Shown here in pieces: positions 60,027 to 64,000 of a DNA stretch of 64,000 nt. Under the pieces are notes generated by a model, which made no database searches, had not been told where the DNA came from, and saw nothing but the letters and a program-made list of their open reading frames with translations. The DNA comes from Haliotispira sp965263485 (GTDB taxonomy: Bacteria > Spirochaetota > Spirochaetia > SP-2023), in assembly GCA_965263485.1 (NCBI GenBank), contig CBDHHO010000001.1, positions 1 through 64,000 of the forward strand, written 5' to 3'. Position numbers and translations under genes: made by a program. Within the stretch, counting starts at the first letter, position 1; every line of letters starts with the position of its first letter.

Positions 60027-61880
60027 GTTCGAGGCGGACTGAACGACTACAGCAACCAGCGGGCCAGCGACGCGGCAGAGAAGATGAAGGAGAGCTATAC
60101 CGCAACGCAGAGTCTCTCAAAAACCGGACTGAGCGATGACTTGATGGATCGTCTGGGCGGAGTGGGAGGAATCTTCGACAGCTTCGGGCTGCTTACGGAA
60201 AGCATGGTGCGCGGAGCGGCACTCGGCCGGGCCCAAACGATGGACGGCACAGGCTTTGGGGTAGGGCTTGGCCAGAGTATCGGGGGATTTGTGGCTATGG
60301 GTCAGTCTGTGGACAGCATCGACAGTACGGCGAGCCTTTACGAGAACGGGAGAATCATCAAAGGCTACCAGGCAGGCCCCAACGTGGTAGACGGGAGTTA
60401 TCAGGCCATGCTGAACGCTTACAGCAACGCCAAATACAACCGCCGTATGAGCCGTGCCGACCGCTTTGCGATGCTGCGGGAGTTGAGGGAGCGGAAAATA
60501 GAGTTCACCAACAACAAGGCCAAACTCGCATACGATCCCGAAACAGGCCAACTCGGAACGGCCCGCACCGAAGGCACTATTTCGTATCTGAATGCCGATG
60601 AATTATTGAGCAGTGATATAGGCAAACAATTGCACATTGCCACGGTACTGTCCCACGAGAGTGCCCGTGACGGCAGGGCCAGCCTGAACCAGCAGGCCGA
60701 AACCCGGGAATCGGTACAGGCCCACTGGAGATACCAGGATGTGCTTGCAAGGGGCCGCCATGCTAGGGCCTATGTGGGGGCTCTGGATGGGGATAAGGCC
60801 TTGGATTTTAAAGTGGGAAGGCTTTACCAGCAGGGCATAATTGGTGAGGAAGATATACAGAAATATATTGATGGTAATTATGATAGCAATGGGGATTTCT
60901 GGCGGTTAGCAAAAGACGGAAAACTTGAATGGGACGGAGATTGGAACATTAATGATGAAACCGGTAAAAAGCTCATTGACTTCAGAGATCTGGATAAATT
61001 AAGCAGTGAAGACTTGCAAAGATTAAACCAGTATTTGAATCAAGGAGTGGATAGAACTCAAATAGTTCAGAATCTGGGAGAGGCCAATATAATTAATAAA
61101 AGGCAACTCCATTTTGAATTGCAATCAAGAGGAGATTATATAGTTCCAGATTTACAAAATGTTCTCTGGTCTGGGATGGGAGAGCAAAAAATTGTGCGAT
61201 ATTTAGGAGGAACTTCTAGTTTAGAATATAGCATGGATAATCTCATGTCGCATACTCGATTTAAAGCTATAAATGACCTCTATAATGACGGTCATGTAAC
61301 AAACGCAGAGGCCAGAAGCACAGAAAGAATGTTCCTGCAAGGACAAATTCCCATGTCGCCCACGCTGAACTGGAGCACCCGGGAGCCCTTAAACCGAAAT
61401 TATGAATATCTGAATGCAGATCAAAAAGCCCTAAGAAACAAATTCTTTTCAAACGACAATATTATCAGAGAAAACTGGCAATCTTTATTTCCCAATCAGG
61501 GGGCCATGCAAAGATTTCTTGGTACCGGCACTCCATCAGAAAAAGCAAGAATGTTAAAACGGCTTGCTGATAGCGGGATAGATGTCAGAACGTCTTTTAA
61601 CAACCTAGAGTATCGTCTGTTACCTTCGGGAGAGAGTATCGCGCATGGACCAGCAGGAGACGGGACCGATAACTGGAAATGGGTTTCAGGGAATCCGGGG
61701 GAAACAGGCAGGGAAATTGTGATAAATCCAGAGGGAAGCTTTGATTATAGCCAGTATAGGGGTACTTATAATTTCACAAATCAAAGAGGGGGCAAACGCA
61801 CTTTTTTCACTCATCAGAGTACAAGGGAGCATTTCTTTTATGATTATGTTCCATGGAAAATATGGGGTATCTCCCCCTGA
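59019..61880 (+). CDS. Displaced toxin tail C with pre-tail recombination arm
   Basis: The 953-residue frame starts at a GTG inside the duplicated pre-tail domain, so a full giant body is missing. Residues 1-335 equal the giant protein. Then comes a unique region with RGAALGRAQTMDGTGFG and LHIATVLSHESARDG, the latter resembling an H-E-containing pre-toxin motif that I recall from large spirochaete proteins. From about residue 600 the DNA turns AT-rich, and the end (REIVINPEGSFDYSQYRG, HFFYDYVPWKIWGISP) is probably the effector. There is no signal peptide and no good ribosome site. The immunity candidate follows after 33 bases. It could be swapped into the giant gene by one recombination event in the arm. 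Confidence 0.7.
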   Translation: MGKAIFSEIAAEEVNWIAGKKKSDWGGGFALWTRDKEEAKLSEKARKKAKWAYYRALESDWESNGLFEKSGAGETGRLTRELLRYQMIHGFGNSQFGLSPKERDLWQAGEHDLIQPLRLGFIEQIAHSIIIAVGTMGIGTALSAVDAISKFGATALTTLAGTGMQVGASFVSSGSNLWGGADPYLEGQKLASALSKSVIAGGLGVLSAGAGEILGEGLVGKVLVDGGLAAGRSMIGGALSSAVLGEALDGKGLLLNAAFAGLGGGIASGLGQMEGLGSLGEDMLNSGVHFGLDTGKAALMALDGDGNFDDTQFLADWGGSFAGNGFSALGSLASYGVRGGLNDYSNQRASDAAEKMKESYTATQSLSKTGLSDDLMDRLGGVGGIFDSFGLLTESMVRGAALGRAQTMDGTGFGVGLGQSIGGFVAMGQSVDSIDSTASLYENGRIIKGYQAGPNVVDGSYQAMLNAYSNAKYNRRMSRADRFAMLRELRERKIEFTNNKAKLAYDPETGQLGTARTEGTISYLNADELLSSDIGKQLHIATVLSHESARDGRASLNQQAETRESVQAHWRYQDVLARGRHARAYVGALDGDKALDFKVGRLYQQGIIGEEDIQKYIDGNYDSNGDFWRLAKDGKLEWDGDWNINDETGKKLIDFRDLDKLSSEDLQRLNQYLNQGVDRTQIVQNLGEANIINKRQLHFELQSRGDYIVPDLQNVLWSGMGEQKIVRYLGGTSSLEYSMDNLMSHTRFKAINDLYNDGHVTNAEARSTERMFLQGQIPMSPTLNWSTREPLNRNYEYLNADQKALRNKFFSNDNIIRENWQSLFPNQGAMQRFLGTGTPSEKARMLKRLADSGIDVRTSFNNLEYRLLPSGESIAHGPAGDGTDNWKWVSGNPGETGREIVINPEGSFDYSQYRGTYNFTNQRGGKRTFFTHQSTREHFFYDYVPWKIWGISP

Positions 61881-61913
61881 TGAACCATTTATCAGATAAT
61901 AGAGGTGGTAATT

Positions 61914-62423
61914 ATGAGTAAATATTTTATATTGTTTAAAATATCAATTCCTAATTTACTAATTGTATTAATATTAACAGTTGACCTATTTTCTCCTGAT
62001 GATAGATTTAATTTTCGTCAGAAATTAGAATCTACGTCTATAATGTTTATGGTATATGGTTTAATGATAGAAATAATTATAGGACTATTTATAGGATTTT
62101 TTGCGGGAGTTACTACGGGAGCTGTACGAGGGCCCCTGCGTGGAATTCTTGCTGGGGTCTTAGCAGGATCCCTCGCAGGATTTCTGCCTATTGTAGCAAT
62201 AGCTCTTATGAGTTATACAAATAATCTGTATATTTATATATTATTAAATATCGCACTTATGTCATTAGTTATAATAAATATAAGAATTACAAATATAAAG
62301 GGTAAAGAAGAGAGATTAAAATTATATGAAGATAAATATCTGATTTTGAATGCAATATACCTGTATATACAGATATATATATCAATAATGTTCTTATGGG
62401 GAATTTATCTTTTTTATTTTTAA
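61914..62423 (+). CDS. Putative membrane immunity protein for tail C
   Basis: From the ATG at 61914 (AGAGGTGG six bases upstream) the product is 169 residues with four to five hydrophobic segments. One contains a glycine-rich stretch (IGFFAGVTTGAVRGPLRGILAGVLAGSLAG). An integral inner-membrane immunity protein suggests that tail C attacks the inner membrane or acts from the periplasm. No family was recognised. Confidence 0.6.
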   Translation: MSKYFILFKISIPNLLIVLILTVDLFSPDDRFNFRQKLESTSIMFMVYGLMIEIIIGLFIGFFAGVTTGAVRGPLRGILAGVLAGSLAGFLPIVAIALMSYTNNLYIYILLNIALMSLVIINIRITNIKGKEERLKLYEDKYLILNAIYLYIQIYISIMFLWGIYLFYF

Positions 62424-62517
62424 CCCGGGTTATTTGCCTTAGTCGAAAATGATACATTTTGAATTGCAAGCACGAGGTGATTATATGATTCCAGATTTAC
62501 AAAACGTTCTCTGGTGA
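62424..62517 (+). other. Cassette junction scar
   Basis: It contains TTAGTCGAAAA (62439-62449), the inverse of the left edge of cassette C. It also contains 62455-62515, which matches 61110-61170 inside tail C at about 90% identity. The latter is a fragment of another tail of the same family. Homology to the giant's tail A starts immediately after, at 62518. Confidence 0.7.
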
Positions 62518-63446
62518 GCATAGATGCCATAAGTAGAGAAGCCCAAGCCCGAGGCGGTAATTTTGGGGATTTTGTCAAACACACGGGAGAAAAAGTCGGA
62601 AATAAAGTCAAACAAGGCTGGGAATGGTTAGAAAAGAGCGAATTAGGGCAATGGTTCAAAGCACATGCTCAAAATATGAAACGGCACTATAAAAAGAGGA
62701 TAGAGCCTGCTGTAGACTTTGTGGAAAGGAATGAAATTGGGGTAAAACAGGCCGACGTTACTCTTAACGAAGAAGGCATACCTGATTCTCTGGATGTGAA
62801 GGTTGGTACCCCCAGTCCGCTGGAAAAGTGGAATAAAGCATTGGGGGAAGCCTCTGGTGCATTTAATGATAAGGCTTTTGTGAAAATTCCTGTAGGGGAA
62901 CACGCCTTAAAAGCGGGTGGGAAGCTCAACCCTGAGTTGTCTAGTGATGTAAATCATTTGATGGATACCCTGACTTTGACAATGGGGGCATCGGTTTATA
63001 CTGAATTTATTACAGCTGATGGATTACTAAGTTCTAATCTCTCTGCCATTTGGAATAAGTTATTGCTATTCAGGAATACGTCTAATGGCTTGATCCCCAG
63101 CATCAACACTCAGCTAGATTCAGTGAATTTGGGTGTCAATTGGCAACTAGCTAATCCTTTTAGACTTAACGCCAATGCAAATTATGATTTTAATAATTCA
63201 AAAGTCAATTTAAGTATTCGTGGGAATTATCAGAATGGACATTTCTATGCCAGTGGGGGTGTTGGTATGAGTGTGCATAATGCTCAAGTTAGCCCGGTGC
63301 TGGGATTGGGTGCTGGGATAAATTTCCCAGGACTGGGGAGTCGTTTGGGTATAGAGGGAGCTTTAACTTGGAACCTGCAGAATCAAGAATTCACCCCATC
63401 TCTGGGTTTTCTATATGATATAGCTGGAATATTTTCCAATTATTAA
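62514..63446 (+). CDS. Displaced toxin tail A-prime (orphan)
   Basis: The 310-residue product starts at a GTG within a junction and is homologous to the last 311 residues of the giant protein. It is nearly identical in the first 65 residues (DAISREAQARGGNFGDFVKH) and more divergent later. Both end in beta-strand patterns and AGIFSNY. It has no signal peptide or ribosome site. It is followed by a homologue of the exported immunity protein. It represents a sequence variant of tail A, useful as recombination partner. Confidence 0.75.
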   Translation: MSIDAISREAQARGGNFGDFVKHTGEKVGNKVKQGWEWLEKSELGQWFKAHAQNMKRHYKKRIEPAVDFVERNEIGVKQADVTLNEEGIPDSLDVKVGTPSPLEKWNKALGEASGAFNDKAFVKIPVGEHALKAGGKLNPELSSDVNHLMDTLTLTMGASVYTEFITADGLLSSNLSAIWNKLLLFRNTSNGLIPSINTQLDSVNLGVNWQLANPFRLNANANYDFNNSKVNLSIRGNYQNGHFYASGGVGMSVHNAQVSPVLGLGAGINFPGLGSRLGIEGALTWNLQNQEFTPSLGFLYDIAGIFSNY

Positions 63447-63470
63447 GATCAGAGTAAAGGAGAGAATAAC

Positions 63471-64000
63471 ATGAAGAAGATATTCATATTCACTATATTT
63501 ATTTTAATATTACCTAATCTATACGCTCAAAACAGAGATGGGTTGTATACAAAGGAAACAATAGAAAAATTACTCAATGAAGGGGGATTTAGTGAAAACT
63601 GGAAGAGCATACTATTAAGTGTGGCAGAAAATATTGATACGGGTAATTTAATACCAATAGGAGATATAAAAGACAAGATTATTCAGAATAAAATAAATTT
63701 TAATACTCCAAATGAAGCTGTATTATACGGAGCATTGTCTATATTATATTCTCTATATAGTTATAATCCGGTTGTAGGAGTACTATTATACAATATTGTG
63801 CCTTCATCTGATAATTTTAACAAAGCAAGTGAAAGAATCAGAGCTTTCTACGCTCAAATTGGAATTTTGTCTTCATTCCTGTTGCAATGGGAGGACCTAT
63901 TCTCCAAAGAGTGGATTAAGAAAATTGCTGCTAATAATTCCTATTTTCACTCTACATTAAAGGATTATAAAACCTATGATACCCTATATAGTGAAATGTA
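63471..64000 (+). CDS. Exported putative immunity protein for tail A-prime (partial)
   Basis: The ATG at 63471 has AAAGGAG upstream; the gene runs off the window. The visible 176 codons encode a signal peptide (IFIFTIFILILPNLYA, then QNRDG) and a body closely related to the 55221-56792 product (GLYTKETIEKLLNEGGFSE). Conservation of this tail-immunity pairing supports their functional link. The array may continue beyond the window. Confidence 0.75.
   Translation, partial: MKKIFIFTIFILILPNLYAQNRDGLYTKETIEKLLNEGGFSENWKSILLSVAENIDTGNLIPIGDIKDKIIQNKINFNTPNEAVLYGALSILYSLYSYNPVVGVLLYNIVPSSDNFNKASERIRAFYAQIGILSSFLLQWEDLFSKEWIKKIAANNSYFHSTLKDYKTYDTLYSEM

Noticed and set aside
1..64000. tRNA, rRNA or riboswitch genes
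   Set aside because: I looked for cloverleaf-like and rRNA-like stretches in the intergenic regions and saw none; short structured RNAs could still have been missed without a covariance search.

Overview
The window looks like chromosomal DNA of a marine or host-associated spirochaete. The evidence is a flagellar block flgN-like / flgK / flgL / fliW / csrA, the translation/GTPase block rplU-prp-rpmA-obgE-nadD, several lipoproteins with relaxed lipoboxes and SbsA-type Ig-like folds, and a single 3,940-residue secreted protein of the very long spirochaetal type. The taxonomic call is inference; no rRNA or tRNA gene is present. Base composition is uneven: housekeeping genes are moderately GC-rich, while several accessory genes are strongly AT-rich.

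Layout. 1-983 is the 5' part of an ISL3-type transposase. 1048-2349 and 13378-14718 are two inverted copies of an Rpn (Transposase_31) nuclease element. Between them lie a closely spaced eleven-gene operon (2594-11155), an MntA/HepT toxin-antitoxin pair and a broken nuclease-like gene. The operon encodes a CYTH-like protein, a P-loop kinase, a methyltransferase, a PurO-family IMP cyclohydrolase, a seryl-tRNA-synthetase-like amino acid:carrier-protein ligase, a nucleotidyltransferase, a carrier protein, a possible BtrH/C39-like protein and an ABC-2 exporter. I read it as an undescribed small-molecule pathway that loads an amino acid on a carrier protein without an NRPS adenylation domain.

14895-28843 is mostly core genome: a lipoprotein, argD, the flagellar/CsrA block, an unusual fusion of a degenerate DAHP-synthase-like domain to prephenate dehydratase, and the divergent rplU-nadD block. 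It is sprinkled with copies of an IS5-type miniature element with ends GGGNACCTCTAAAAATTC. A decayed IS5-family transposase with the same ends sits at 27864-28670.

28844-43015 (minus strand) is an eight-gene envelope operon: TPR lipoprotein, small lipoprotein, TolC-like channel, membrane-fusion protein, two Ig-like lipoproteins and two RND permeases. Miniature elements sit in at least four of its gene junctions, and one has inserted in frame into a lipoprotein signal peptide.

43374-64000 is a polymorphic-toxin-like locus. A giant secreted protein ends in a variable tail and is followed by an exported putative immunity protein. Then come three further tail-plus-immunity cassettes that lack the giant amino-terminal body. 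One carries a 1,011-bp near-identical copy of the giant gene's pre-tail region, so tail replacement by homologous recombination is plausible. This locus and the 2594-11155 operon are the two best candidates for undescribed systems here.
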